Positions 27,649 through 37,167 of a stretch of 64,000 nt of DNA are shown here, piece by piece (within the stretch, counting starts at the first letter, position 1; every line of letters begins with the position of its first letter). Made by a program: the position numbers and the translations under genes. The DNA comes from Chondrinema litorale (GTDB taxonomy: Bacteria > Bacteroidota > Bacteroidia > Cytophagales > Flammeovirgaceae): contig NZ_CP111043.1 of assembly GCF_026250525.1 (NCBI RefSeq), forward strand, positions 4,291,001-4,355,000, written 5' to 3'. Below the pieces are notes generated by a model. The model was not told the origin of the DNA and ran no database searches. It saw nothing but the letters and a program-made list of their open reading frames with translations.

Positions 27649-30600
27649 ATGTCGGTATCACTTGCCAGTAGCCCGGTAAACATATTCTATAATGATTCTG
27701 TAGACTATCCACGCCTCGAAAAAATTTTTAGGGGTTTAAGAAGTATAGGAATTGAGGCAGAGTTACTGAAAGTAACTGAGTCAGAAATTATTTCTGATGG
27801 AGCTGTTTTGCCAATTGGAGATAATAGTGCGTCAAAAATTATAATTCTTACTTTTAAGTTTAATGAATCAGAAACAATCCGAAAATTTATAAATGAGAGA
27901 GCTGATGATGTTGACCTGATAATTATTAGGCTGGATGATAGTAAGTTTGATATTGATACAAAAAATATTTTTAACATAGATGCGACCATTTTCAATGATG
28001 AACTCACTGTAAAATGGGTATGCAAAAAGGTATCATTTTTAAAGAATTACTCAGAGATTTCAAAAAGTCTTTTAAGCCGTGCAATGCACTGGTCAGAGAA
28101 TAAAGAAGATACAAGTCTTTTGCTTGAAAAAAGCGAACTTTTTGAATATATAGAATGGCTAGAACAAGCGGTAGAAGGTAAAAAAGACCTTAATAATTTC
28201 AAATTAAAGCAAGAATTTCTTTCTGTTTCTAGAGAGCATCATCTTCCATTGGCAGATGCTTACTTGCATTGTGGCATAAATAACCCTGGTGTTTCAAGCA
28301 ATATTATTCAGTTTTTAAGAGATGGAGGTTATGAAATAATTTCTGGAAATTATATTTCTCCCAAAACTCAAAATAAGACTTTTAACGACCATGATATAAG
28401 AAGGAGTAAAAACATTATTTTTATTTATTCTGCACAAAGTACAACCAATAGTGAGTGCCAGAGGATCGTTTCTTATGCCATGAGCATGAATAAAAGGATT
28501 ATCACTTTGATAAGTCCTGAAATGAAGAACCAGCCAATCCCACCGCAATTAGATGCTGAAAATGTGGTGAAGATTCCTACAGACTGGATGTTCCATCAAG
28601 ATTTTGCAAAACAAATAGAAGAAAAACTTTTAAGAGATCAAGACTATGTTGAGAAACATACTAAGTTTTTAATAAAATCACTTGTATGGGTTAAACATAA
28701 GAAAATTTATAAAGATTTATTGAAGGGTCCAGAAGCGATTGAAGCAGGAGAGTGGATGGCAACTGCTCAAGAAGAAAATTTAACCCCAGCTATCTCTCCG
28801 TTACAAAAGCTTTTTATTGATAAAAGTATAGCTGCTCATAGCTTGAGTAAAAACCTAAGATTAGGTGCTATTATCTTATCTATACTTCTAGTCTTTTTAG
28901 GTGTATTATTTTTTCTTTTTGTATTAAATGGTCAAAGTACGGCTTTAAATAAAAAAGAACATAAGCTCATATTTAAAGAAACAAACCTTTCTGATGTTTC
29001 GTCTGGTGAAGATTTCTTTAATAAGTGGCAGAAGCTAAAGAGCAACCCAGAAACTCCTAATAAAGATTTTCTCAATTTGTATTATGGAACTAGCCGGTTT
29101 TTGAATCAAATTGGGAGTACATATAAAACAATAACAAACTTTGAGTTTAATAGTGATGGATCTAAAGTGCTTTTGGCATATGGTCTTAACTATTTCGATA
29201 TGTTTGATGGTGAGGGTAATCTTTTGCACCGCTTTGAAGTAAAAGATCATCAGATTTTTAAAGCATCATTCGGCTTTAATGAAAAAACCATTTTTACTAG
29301 TGGCTCCAGAGAAAAATTATGTATTTGGGAGACTGATGGAAAACTACTAAAGGAATCTAATCCTGGTGAACAATTGGTTTGCCGGGATTTTGTATTTTTA
29401 GAAAAAGAAAAGAAAATTGCTTTTAAGGTTTCAGATTATAAAGTAATTGTAACTGATGAACTATTAAATACTATAAGTGAATTAAAATCTGCTAATAAAA
29501 TAATTAGGCTAATTACTGGCCAGAGAGGATCTGAGCTGCATGTTTTTACAGAATCTAAGTATTTTAAATATCACAAAAAATTTGATAGACCTCTTGAAAC
29601 TGCAGATTTACCGTTTGCGGCAAATGATGCTTGTTTAGTTAATTCTAATTTTTTTTTGCTAGCTAAGGATGGTATTTTCTATAAAAAAACTAAAAATAAT
29701 GGTTGGGAAAAGCTAAAAATGAATGATTTAAATGCCATTCAACTTTTTTATAATTATCAACTTGCCTGCTTTTACACCTTATCTAGAAACAACGGAATTA
29801 AGCAATGGAGTCTCGAAGGAGATTTGTTAGGTAGCTACCAAGTTGAAAATATTATCAGTTACAGACTATTGAATACTGTAGATAAAAATCAAGTTTTGTT
29901 TACCGGAACAACTGCCTCTGGACAAACATTGCTTTATAAATTACCTGTTCATCCACCATTTTTCCAGAAAGTTGTAAAGCTAGAAGAATCGGCTAAAAGA
30001 ATTGCTAGATACAACGATAACTACTTTTTAGTAAGTAATAGAGATAGAATATCGCTCTATAATATTAAAAGCAGAAGAAAAGAATGGACAATCGAAAATG
30101 CCAACAAATGGAGCTGTATAGTGGCTTCTGATAAAGCAGGTAAAATTGCGGCAGGTGATTGTGAGGGTATTATTTATCTTTTTGATTTAAAAGGAAATAA
30201 AATTAAAACGGTAAAAGCACATGAAGGCAAAATAAAATCGCTGGCTTTTGCTCCTGATGGTAAAGAAGTAGTGAGTGCAGGCACAGATCATTATTTAATA
30301 AAGGTGGATATGGATGGAGAGATCATCTATAAAACCAAAAAACATAGGTCTGCAATAAATTTTGTTACCTATAGCCGAGATGGTCAGCATTTTTTAAGCG
30401 CAGGTGACGACCAAGAAATTATTGTTTGGGAAAATAATGGCAAGCTCTATAACAAATTAAATGGCCCATCTTCTTCTGGGATTTATGCAGACTTCTCTAA
30501 AACAGCCAGTTTTATTGTAAGCTTGGGACTAGGTGGCGATTATACCTTATGGGATATTGAAGGTAACGTTATCCGTTTTGAAAGAAATGTAGAAGGTTAT

Positions 30601-30879
30601 AAGCCTTTAAAAACATTCTTCGCACACGATGGTGAATCTGTAATTCTATGCGAGAAGAATGAAATTAAAGGAATTGATGCAAGAGGCAATGATCTTTTTA
30701 CCATTGATCTGCCAGACAATATCGAAGTAATTGATGTGTATCAGTCTGCTGAAACTTTTGATTATGTAGAGATTCTAGCAAAAGACAAACACAAGAACAG
30801 TTATTTTGCGGCTCAGTTAGCTACGAATATTGACGTATTAGAAAAGGATTTTATCGATCAGGTAAAACCTAGTATTTAA
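27649..30879 (+). CDS. Membrane-anchored protein with two degenerate TIR-like domains and a WD40-type propeller
   Basis: 1,076 residues. I read residues 1-130 as a TIR-like alpha/beta domain, 133-196 as a helical linker (SLLSRAMHW...LLLEKSEL), 198-328 as a second TIR-like domain (DIRRSKNIIFIYSAQSTTNS, then CQRIVSYAMSMNKRIITLI), and 333-396 as a second linker (HTKFLIKSLVWV...LLKG). One TM helix follows (405-426), then a large beta-propeller with WD40-like blades (VKAHEGKIKSLAFAPDGKEV, SAGTDHYLIKVD, SAGDDQEIIVWE). The TIR-linker-TM-WD40 order resembles known bacterial TIR/WD40 signalling proteins. In domain 2 the position of the catalytic Glu (third after the Cys of the S-x-C motif) is Ile274, so NAD hydrolase activity is doubtful. 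Topology inferred: TIR-like part cytoplasmic, propeller periplasmic. Confidence 0.7.
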   Translation: MSVSLASSPVNIFYNDSVDYPRLEKIFRGLRSIGIEAELLKVTESEIISDGAVLPIGDNSASKIIILTFKFNESETIRKFINERADDVDLIIIRLDDSKFDIDTKNIFNIDATIFNDELTVKWVCKKVSFLKNYSEISKSLLSRAMHWSENKEDTSLLLEKSELFEYIEWLEQAVEGKKDLNNFKLKQEFLSVSREHHLPLADAYLHCGINNPGVSSNIIQFLRDGGYEIISGNYISPKTQNKTFNDHDIRRSKNIIFIYSAQSTTNSECQRIVSYAMSMNKRIITLISPEMKNQPIPPQLDAENVVKIPTDWMFHQDFAKQIEEKLLRDQDYVEKHTKFLIKSLVWVKHKKIYKDLLKGPEAIEAGEWMATAQEENLTPAISPLQKLFIDKSIAAHSLSKNLRLGAIILSILLVFLGVLFFLFVLNGQSTALNKKEHKLIFKETNLSDVSSGEDFFNKWQKLKSNPETPNKDFLNLYYGTSRFLNQIGSTYKTITNFEFNSDGSKVLLAYGLNYFDMFDGEGNLLHRFEVKDHQIFKASFGFNEKTIFTSGSREKLCIWETDGKLLKESNPGEQLVCRDFVFLEKEKKIAFKVSDYKVIVTDELLNTISELKSANKIIRLITGQRGSELHVFTESKYFKYHKKFDRPLETADLPFAANDACLVNSNFFLLAKDGIFYKKTKNNGWEKLKMNDLNAIQLFYNYQLACFYTLSRNNGIKQWSLEGDLLGSYQVENIISYRLLNTVDKNQVLFTGTTASGQTLLYKLPVHPPFFQKVVKLEESAKRIARYNDNYFLVSNRDRISLYNIKSRRKEWTIENANKWSCIVASDKAGKIAAGDCEGIIYLFDLKGNKIKTVKAHEGKIKSLAFAPDGKEVVSAGTDHYLIKVDMDGEIIYKTKKHRSAINFVTYSRDGQHFLSAGDDQEIIVWENNGKLYNKLNGPSSSGIYADFSKTASFIVSLGLGGDYTLWDIEGNVIRFERNVEGYKPLKTFFAHDGESVILCEKNEIKGIDARGNDLFTIDLPDNIEVIDVYQSAETFDYVEILAKDKHKNSYFAAQLATNIDVLEKDFIDQVKPSI

Positions 30880-30938
30880 TTTTTCAACTATAAACACTAG
30901 GCTATATATCTTAAAATTACATTTAGCTTCTCAAATCT

Positions 30939-32075
30939 CTAACTAGCTGTTTTTCTGTATCGTAGAATAGCTAATAAATTTAGGCAAAATGCAAAAGCGA
31001 GCATCACGACAAATTGAGTTTTAACTGCTGAGAATCCCGCACCTTTTAGCATTACCATTCTGGTAACTTCAATAAAGTATCTTACAGGGTTAAACAAAGT
31101 GATTTTTTGTGCCCACTCAGGCATGTTTTCTATAGCCGTAAAAAGTCCACTCAGTAAAATGAAAATCACAAGAAAGAACCAAGAAATAAACATAGATTGC
31201 TGTTGTGTTTCCGTAATGGTAGAAATGAGCAAACCCATGCCTAAAACAGCTAGCAAATAAATTCCAGCAAAAACAAAAATGATTAGTAAAGAGCCTTCAA
31301 TCGGTATATTATAAAAGATTTTTGCTAATGTTAAACCTAAAGCAAGCTCAAACAAGCCTATTAGCCAAAAGGGCAGCAACTTACCAATAATAAATTCATA
31401 ATTCTTTATGGGAGTAACATTTAATTGCTCAATCGTGCCAATTTCTTTTTCCCTCACAATATTCATAGATGAGAGAAAAGCACCAATCATAGTGACTAGT
31501 AGAACCAGAATTCCTGGAACCATGTAAAATTTATAATTGAGAAATTGATTGTACCAGTTAGAATTAGCGACAGCTATGCTTTTAGAACTGTTATTACTAG
31601 TAAGCATAGCATTGGTTTTTAAGCCATATGATGAAGCCATTTCAATATTAAAGTTAGCTAGTAAATTTGCAAAATAGGCACTTGCTAACCCAGCTTTTGA
31701 GCCATCAATGGCGTTGATAATCATTTGAACTTCAGCATTTTGTTCTTTCATTAAATCTTTCTCAAAATCTGCAGGAATTACCACATACATATCAGACTTT
31801 TCTTCTTTAAGCGCATCTTCAGCTTGTTCTGTATTTGCAGAAGGCTCTTGTAATGCAAAATATGGCGAGGCATTTACGTTACTCACTAGTCTTTTAGAGA
31901 AGGTAGAGTGATCCTGATCTAAAATGATAATCTTGATATTTTTAATATCGAAAGTTGCAGCATTGGCTAGTATGAGAAGCTGTACAATTGGCATCACAAA
32001 AATGATCGGCAGCATTCCTTTATTTCTGAAAATCTGCCTAAATTCTTTTTCAAGTATAAATCTTATTTTTCTCAT
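30939..32075 (-). CDS. ABC-2 type drug-efflux permease (YbhR-like)
   Basis: 378 residues: one N-terminal TM (about 22-42), a periplasmic loop of about 130 residues, then five TMs (about 180-375) with the ABC-2 motif NIVREKEIGTIEQLNVTPI. It matches the YbhR/YhhJ permease type. Last gene of the seven-gene export operon; it starts 3 nt after the other permease, and the pair presumably forms a heterodimer. Confidence 0.9.
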   Translation of the reverse strand: MRKIRFILEKEFRQIFRNKGMLPIIFVMPIVQLLILANAATFDIKNIKIIILDQDHSTFSKRLVSNVNASPYFALQEPSANTEQAEDALKEEKSDMYVVIPADFEKDLMKEQNAEVQMIINAIDGSKAGLASAYFANLLANFNIEMASSYGLKTNAMLTSNNSSKSIAVANSNWYNQFLNYKFYMVPGILVLLVTMIGAFLSSMNIVREKEIGTIEQLNVTPIKNYEFIIGKLLPFWLIGLFELALGLTLAKIFYNIPIEGSLLIIFVFAGIYLLAVLGMGLLISTITETQQQSMFISWFFLVIFILLSGLFTAIENMPEWAQKITLFNPVRYFIEVTRMVMLKGAGFSAVKTQFVVMLAFAFCLNLLAILRYRKTAS

Positions 32076-32078
32076 AAT

Positions 32079-33188
32079 TTAAGCTAGTCTAATCTTAAAG
32101 TTTTTAACACTTAGGCCAATAAATAATGTAGTAAAGCCAAGTAGAATGAGGGTTTCTTTCCATACATAAATAAAACTGCTACCCTTTAGCATGATGCTTT
32201 TCACGATAATGATGAACCATTTAGCCGGTAAGAAATTGGAAATTATTTGTAGCGGAAGCGGCATGTTTTCAATTGGGAAAATGAACCCTGATAACATAAT
32301 AGTTGGTAGCATTAATCCCATTAGAGAAACCATTAAAGCCACTTGTTGAGAATCTGTTTTAGTAGATATAAATATTCCCAGAGATAAGGCTGTGATGATA
32401 AACAACATAGATTCTACGAGTAAGAGAATCAGGTTTCCCTTAACAGGCACACCAAAAACATAATTTCCCAGTATCAAGATGATACAAGCATTTAAGAATG
32501 AAAGTAGCAAATAGGGAATAACTTTAGCCAGAATTAATTGAAAAGGCTTTAAAGGCGAAACCAGTAAAATTTCCATGGTTCCCATCTCTTTTTCTTTGGT
32601 AATGGAAATGGAAGTCATCATGGCAGAAACTAGCATGAGAATAATGGTAATTAAACCGGGTACAAATAGAAAAACGCCTTTTAATTTTTCGTTGTAGCGC
32701 ATTTGTACTTCTGCATCGATTTGCATTACTCCAGACTTTTGCTGCTTGTTTAAATCTTGTTGAAAATTACGGATAACTACTTGTGTGTAATTGGATAATG
32801 TATTAGCTGTGTTAGGCTCTGTAGCATCAGAAATAATCTGAATATTTGCCTGATTCGTTTTGTGAAGATTTTCAGCAAAACCTTTTTCGATGATGATAGC
32901 TTGTTTGATTTTGGCTTCTTCAAACGCTGTTTTCATCTCATCCACATTCTGAAGGTTTGTGTATAAAGTAAAATACTCAGATGCTGAGATTTTTTCTATC
33001 AGTTTTCTACTCAATTCGTCTTTTGAATGATCGAGCACTGCAATTTTTGCATTTTTAATCTCATTGGTAATGGCAAATCCAAAAAGCATAATCTGCATAA
33101 TTGGCATACCAAACAAGATTAAAATAGTGCGATAATCTCTAAATATGTGGAAGAACTCCTTAACTATAAATCCTTTGAGTTTTTTCAT
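32079..33188 (-). CDS. ABC-2 type drug-efflux permease (YbhS-like)
   Basis: 369 residues from ATG 33188, which lies 7 nt after the ATPase stop; an upstream GTG in frame (33215) would overlap the ATPase gene and is less likely. Architecture as its neighbour: TM at about 20-42, periplasmic loop, five TMs, and ITKEKEMGTMEILLVSPLKP, the conserved ABC-2 coupling segment. Paralog of the 30939-32075 permease. Confidence 0.9.
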   Translation of the reverse strand: MKKLKGFIVKEFFHIFRDYRTILILFGMPIMQIMLFGFAITNEIKNAKIAVLDHSKDELSRKLIEKISASEYFTLYTNLQNVDEMKTAFEEAKIKQAIIIEKGFAENLHKTNQANIQIISDATEPNTANTLSNYTQVVIRNFQQDLNKQQKSGVMQIDAEVQMRYNEKLKGVFLFVPGLITIILMLVSAMMTSISITKEKEMGTMEILLVSPLKPFQLILAKVIPYLLLSFLNACIILILGNYVFGVPVKGNLILLLVESMLFIITALSLGIFISTKTDSQQVALMVSLMGLMLPTIMLSGFIFPIENMPLPLQIISNFLPAKWFIIIVKSIMLKGSSFIYVWKETLILLGFTTLFIGLSVKNFKIRLA

Positions 33189-33195
33189 GATTTTG

Positions 33196-33939
33196 TTAGT
33201 TGGATGGACGTGCAATTTTCACAAAAACATCATCCATGCTGTCTACGCCATATTGTTTCTTTAATTCATTGGGGCTGCCTAATGCGGCAATTTCTCCTGC
33301 CACCATCATAGAAATTCGGTTACAATATTCTGCTTCGTCCATATAGTGAGTGGTTACAAAAACAGTGATTCCGTTATCAGAAGCTTCGTAAATTAATTTC
33401 CAAAATTGCCTACGAGTTACAGGGTCTACTCCACCTGTAGGCTCGTCTAAGAAGATGATTTCAGGGTCATGAAGCAAGGCAACAGAAAAGGCTAACTTCT
33501 GCTTCCAACCAAGTGGAAGTCCGCTTAAAAGTGATTTACTCACCTCGTGTAAATTGAGTTTTTCAACCAGTTCATCAGATTTTTTCTTAATCTGTTGATT
33601 GCTAAGCCCATAAATTCCACCGTAGAATCTGATGTTTTCCAGCACTGTTAAATCTTCGTAAAGTGAAAAGCGCTGACTCATGTAACCAATATTCTTTTTG
33701 ATCTTTTCTGCTTCTTTGTACACATCGTAACCTGCGACAGTAGCTTCACCGCTACTAGGAGCAAGCAAGCCTGTAAGCATACGCATTGCGGTGCTTTTAC
33801 CAGCTCCATTTGCACCAAGAAAGCCGAATATTTCCCCTTTGTTTACCTCAAAAGTGATCTCTTTTACTGCATAAAAATCACCGAATTGGCGGGTAAGCTT
33901 ATTTACTTTTACTGCTGGTCTGTTTTCTGTATTATTCAT
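33196..33939 (-). CDS. ABC transporter ATPase (second half of a YbhF-like pair)
   Basis: 247 residues. Walker A GANGAGKS is at 42-49, the Q-loop region is YMSQRFSLYEDL, Walker B is IIFLDEPTGGVDP at 161-173, and the H-loop FVTTHYMDEA keeps His198. The signature reads LPLGWKQK (141-148) instead of LSGGxxQ. It overlaps the upstream ATPase gene by 8 nt, a sign of translational coupling. In E. coli the two ATPase domains are fused in YbhF; here they are separate genes. Confidence 0.92.
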   Translation of the reverse strand: MNNTENRPAVKVNKLTRQFGDFYAVKEITFEVNKGEIFGFLGANGAGKSTAMRMLTGLLAPSSGEATVAGYDVYKEAEKIKKNIGYMSQRFSLYEDLTVLENIRFYGGIYGLSNQQIKKKSDELVEKLNLHEVSKSLLSGLPLGWKQKLAFSVALLHDPEIIFLDEPTGGVDPVTRRQFWKLIYEASDNGITVFVTTHYMDEAEYCNRISMMVAGEIAALGSPNELKKQYGVDSMDDVFVKIARPSN

Positions 33940-34861
33940 ATTCCTGTTGATTCATCAGTTCCATAAAACAGTCTTCGATATTGGGTTTAATCCCGAAGAC
34001 TTCTGACTTTCCATCAATTTCATTCTCTAAAAATGATTGTAAAACGGCAGTAGAAATATCTGCTCTTACATCTGTATAGTGCAAGTATTCACCAAATGGC
34101 TGTACTGATCTTGTGTACTCATAAGTTTCCATTGTTTTGAGCAGCTTATACTTGTTCTCGTTACCAATAGCAAAAAGCTTTTTAGGGAAAGTTTTTGTGA
34201 TGTTTTCTGGGCTGTCTATACTCAATATATTACCTTCTTGAATTAATGCGACTCTATCGCAAAGTGCAGCTTCATCCATATAAGGAGTGGACACAAATAT
34301 GGTGATTCCCTCATCCTTTAACTTTTTAAGCATTGCCCAAAATTCCTTTCTCGAAACCGGATCGACACCTGTAGTAGGTTCATCCAGAAAAAGCACTTCT
34401 GGCTTGTGAATAAGCGCACAAGATAGCGCCAATTTCTGTTTCATTCCACCAGATAATTTACCTGCTCTACGATGTTTAAAAGGCTCTATTTGTTCGTAGA
34501 TATCTTTAATGAGGCGGTAATTTTCTTGAATAGTGGTACCGAAAATAGTGGCAAATAGATTCAGGTTTTCTTCTACACTCAAATCTTGATAAAGTGAGAA
34601 TCTGCCCGGCATATAGCCAAGAATATTTCTTAGCTTTTTAAAATCTTTTACCACATCGTAACCAGCAACTTTGGCATTACCAGAATCGGCGAGGAGTAGG
34701 GTAACCAATATTCTTATCAAACTGGTTTTTCCGGCTCCATCTGGCCCGATAAGTCCAAACAATTCTCCTTTTTTCACATCCAGAGAAATGTTTTTAAGTG
34801 CCTGATTTTCTTCGTATGATATGCAGATATTATCTATGATAATTGCTGAATTATCCATCAC
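33932..34861 (-). CDS. ABC transporter ATPase (first half of a YbhF-like pair)
   Basis: 309 residues. Walker A GPDGAGKT (39-46), canonical signature LSGGMKQK (136-143), and Walker B VLFLDEPTTGVDP. The H-loop position reads STPYMDEA, with Pro193 where His is usual. The C-terminal about 90 residues form an extra domain typical of drug-export ATPases. Its start lies directly before the HlyD stop and its end overlaps the second ATPase gene. Confidence 0.92.
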   Translation of the reverse strand: MMDNSAIIIDNICISYEENQALKNISLDVKKGELFGLIGPDGAGKTSLIRILVTLLLADSGNAKVAGYDVVKDFKKLRNILGYMPGRFSLYQDLSVEENLNLFATIFGTTIQENYRLIKDIYEQIEPFKHRRAGKLSGGMKQKLALSCALIHKPEVLFLDEPTTGVDPVSRKEFWAMLKKLKDEGITIFVSTPYMDEAALCDRVALIQEGNILSIDSPENITKTFPKKLFAIGNENKYKLLKTMETYEYTRSVQPFGEYLHYTDVRADISTAVLQSFLENEIDGKSEVFGIKPNIEDCFMELMNQQEYE

Positions 34862-35803
34862 TTATTTTTGTGCAATGTTAGAAGAGTCGTTGTTGAAAAT
34901 TGCTTCGCCCGGCATGCCTATTTTAAAAGTACCATCGTCTTTTACTCTTATTTTTGCCGCATAAACCATATTTACCCTATCTTCTTTGGTCTGGATGTTT
35001 TTGGGTGTAAACTCTGCTTTGTTAGAAATCCAAGCGAGCGTACCGGTTGTTTCCAGATAGTTTTCTTCATCAGTGTCGATTCTTACAGTTATAGGTTGCT
35101 GTAATTTGAGTTTCGCCAATTGCTTTGCACTAAGGTAAACTCGCAAATACATATCATTTTTAACTGCAATCTTGTAAAGTGGCTTACCAAAAGAGGCTAC
35201 TTCGCCTTCTTCTGCGTATTTTTCTAAGACAATTCCAGAAACTGGATGTCTCAACACAGATTTTTGCAATTGATCTTCTATTTGAGCGATCTGTTTTTCT
35301 AATGGAAGAATTTCACCTAAAATTCCACTGTTTTGCGTGCTTAACTGACTTTTTACAGCATCTAATTGCTTTTCAACTACTTCAATTTCACCATTAATAT
35401 CGTCAAGTTGTTTGTCTGTTGCTGCGTCTTCTTTAAATAAAGATTCGAGTCGGTTTTTCTCTCTTACCAAATTTTCTTTTCGCTCGTAGTAAACTGCGAG
35501 TTGATCTGAAATATTCTGAGTTTTACTAGTTACTGCTGCGATTGTAGCCTGTAACTGCTGCTTTTTTAGAAACAGTTGTACCGTATCAATACAACCAACC
35601 ACTTCACCAACTTTAATTTCTGATCCTTCTTCCACATCGAGTGATATGATTTTTCCACTGCCTTCTGCCGAAACAATTACTTCAGTAGCTTCAAATTGGC
35701 CGTAAGCATCTGCTGCATTATCATCATTTCCGCAAGATGCTAAAAACAGGATTATTGGAAGATAGCAAATTGCCTTTATAGAAATAACTTTTGTATTTTT
35801 CAT
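34862..35803 (-). CDS. HlyD/YbhG-type efflux adaptor lipoprotein
   Basis: 313 residues: lipobox LASC near residue 24, a biotinyl-lipoyl half (SGKIISLDVEEGSEIKVGEVVG), a long coiled coil (about 75-185), the returning lipoyl half (VLRHPVSGIVLEKYAEEGEV) and a beta-barrel/membrane-proximal part. It would bridge the inner-membrane ABC exporter to the TolC-like channel encoded just upstream. The gene sits 15 nt after the tolC-like stop and immediately before the ATPase. Confidence 0.92.
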   Translation of the reverse strand: MKNTKVISIKAICYLPIILFLASCGNDDNAADAYGQFEATEVIVSAEGSGKIISLDVEEGSEIKVGEVVGCIDTVQLFLKKQQLQATIAAVTSKTQNISDQLAVYYERKENLVREKNRLESLFKEDAATDKQLDDINGEIEVVEKQLDAVKSQLSTQNSGILGEILPLEKQIAQIEDQLQKSVLRHPVSGIVLEKYAEEGEVASFGKPLYKIAVKNDMYLRVYLSAKQLAKLKLQQPITVRIDTDEENYLETTGTLAWISNKAEFTPKNIQTKEDRVNMVYAAKIRVKDDGTFKIGMPGEAIFNNDSSNIAQK

Positions 35804-35818
35804 GAGATTAGAATGAAT

Positions 35819-37129
35819 TTATTTAAGTATTCCTGCTTCAAACATCCAGTCAACTTTGGCTTTTGCCAACGACATTTTATGAATTTGCAGATTTAATTGA
35901 AATTGAGTGAGTTTGTTAACTTCTGTAAGGTATCCGGTTGAGGTAATTACACCGTTCTGTTGCAATGAGCCATATTCTTTCACATTATCCTCTTGCAAAA
36001 CAATCATTTCTTGGTCTGTTTCAATGAGCTTTTGTAAGCGCTCAGCATCTTGCTGGTATTGAATCAGGTTTACATCAGATTGCTTATTAATACTCTCTTT
36101 TCTTGCTTCAAGCGCCGATTGCTGTAATTTACTTACCTCCACAGAACGGTGTGTATTTCCATACTTAAATGGCTGCCAGTTTAGTCGCAAGCCAAGTAGA
36201 TAGAAAGGTTCAAAGCTGGTTTCGAACATATTGTAAGGGTTAGGACTACCAAAGCCCGCATTGGCAAATGCTGAGAGCATCGGCATGTTTCCCGCCTGTA
36301 TCATATCTTTTGAAACTTCTAATTGCTGTTGCTGAAGCGATAAAATCTGTATTTGTGGTTTACTGTCAAAGTTAGTGTTGCTATTATTTGCAATATCGTA
36401 TGATGGATACAGGAGATCATATTCTTGCAGATTGTCTAAACCTGTCCAGGATTTAAGCATTTTAAATACTGCTTTCTGCTGTTCATTTACATTTAGCAGA
36501 TCTTGTTTTATTTTAAGAATCTCAATTTGTATGCTGTTGGCAGCTCCTTTAAGCAAAACACCATTTTTAATTCTTGCTTCAGTAAGTTTTAGTTGATTTT
36601 GAAGCTCCCCTAAAACAGATTCGTTCAATAATCTTTCTTGTTCTTGCAGATTGAGCGCAGTAAAAAACAGACTATTGATCTGTGATTTTACCTGTCTCTG
36701 ATTCAGGTTAATTTCTGTTTTTGTAGTTTTTTCGTTGAGCTCTTCTTGCGTCTTTTTTATTTTGTTAACTCCGCCATCATAAATAAGCTGGCTTACTTCC
36801 AACTGGATTTTATACTGATCTTTCGGAATATCTGGAATGCTAAAAGCTGGGCTTTCTATTGGAATAGACATTACATCAGACTGATAAGTCGCTTGGCCAT
36901 TTACAGCAAATTGAGGTAAAAAAGCCGTGCTCAAATTCTCTTGCTTTAATTGCCTAATGTTTTCGGCATAAATTCTCGATTGTTCTTCTGGGTGTAACTC
37001 TTCCATTAACTGGTAACACCTTTGCAAACTAAGCGTATCCTGTGCGTTGGCAGACTGCAATAGCGTAAAAAGCTGAACTGCCATGAGGATTCCGGTTATG
37101 TAAAAACAGGATTTTTTCATTTTTATCAA
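35819..37129 (-). CDS. TolC family outer membrane efflux protein
   Basis: 436 residues (ATG 37129; ATG 37120 is also possible). The signal peptide ends near ANAQ. Two long helical hairpins with the OEP repeat pattern (LNQRQVKSQINSLFFTALNL and later helices) make the trunk of the TolC trimer. Located between the TetR and HlyD genes on the same strand, 38 nt after tetR. Outer-membrane channel of this exporter. Confidence 0.92.
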   Translation of the reverse strand: MIKMKKSCFYITGILMAVQLFTLLQSANAQDTLSLQRCYQLMEELHPEEQSRIYAENIRQLKQENLSTAFLPQFAVNGQATYQSDVMSIPIESPAFSIPDIPKDQYKIQLEVSQLIYDGGVNKIKKTQEELNEKTTKTEINLNQRQVKSQINSLFFTALNLQEQERLLNESVLGELQNQLKLTEARIKNGVLLKGAANSIQIEILKIKQDLLNVNEQQKAVFKMLKSWTGLDNLQEYDLLYPSYDIANNSNTNFDSKPQIQILSLQQQQLEVSKDMIQAGNMPMLSAFANAGFGSPNPYNMFETSFEPFYLLGLRLNWQPFKYGNTHRSVEVSKLQQSALEARKESINKQSDVNLIQYQQDAERLQKLIETDQEMIVLQEDNVKEYGSLQQNGVITSTGYLTEVNKLTQFQLNLQIHKMSLAKAKVDWMFEAGILK

Positions 37130-37167
37130 ATGCTTTAATCGTTTGTTTAAATTCGGGATAAATTTTT

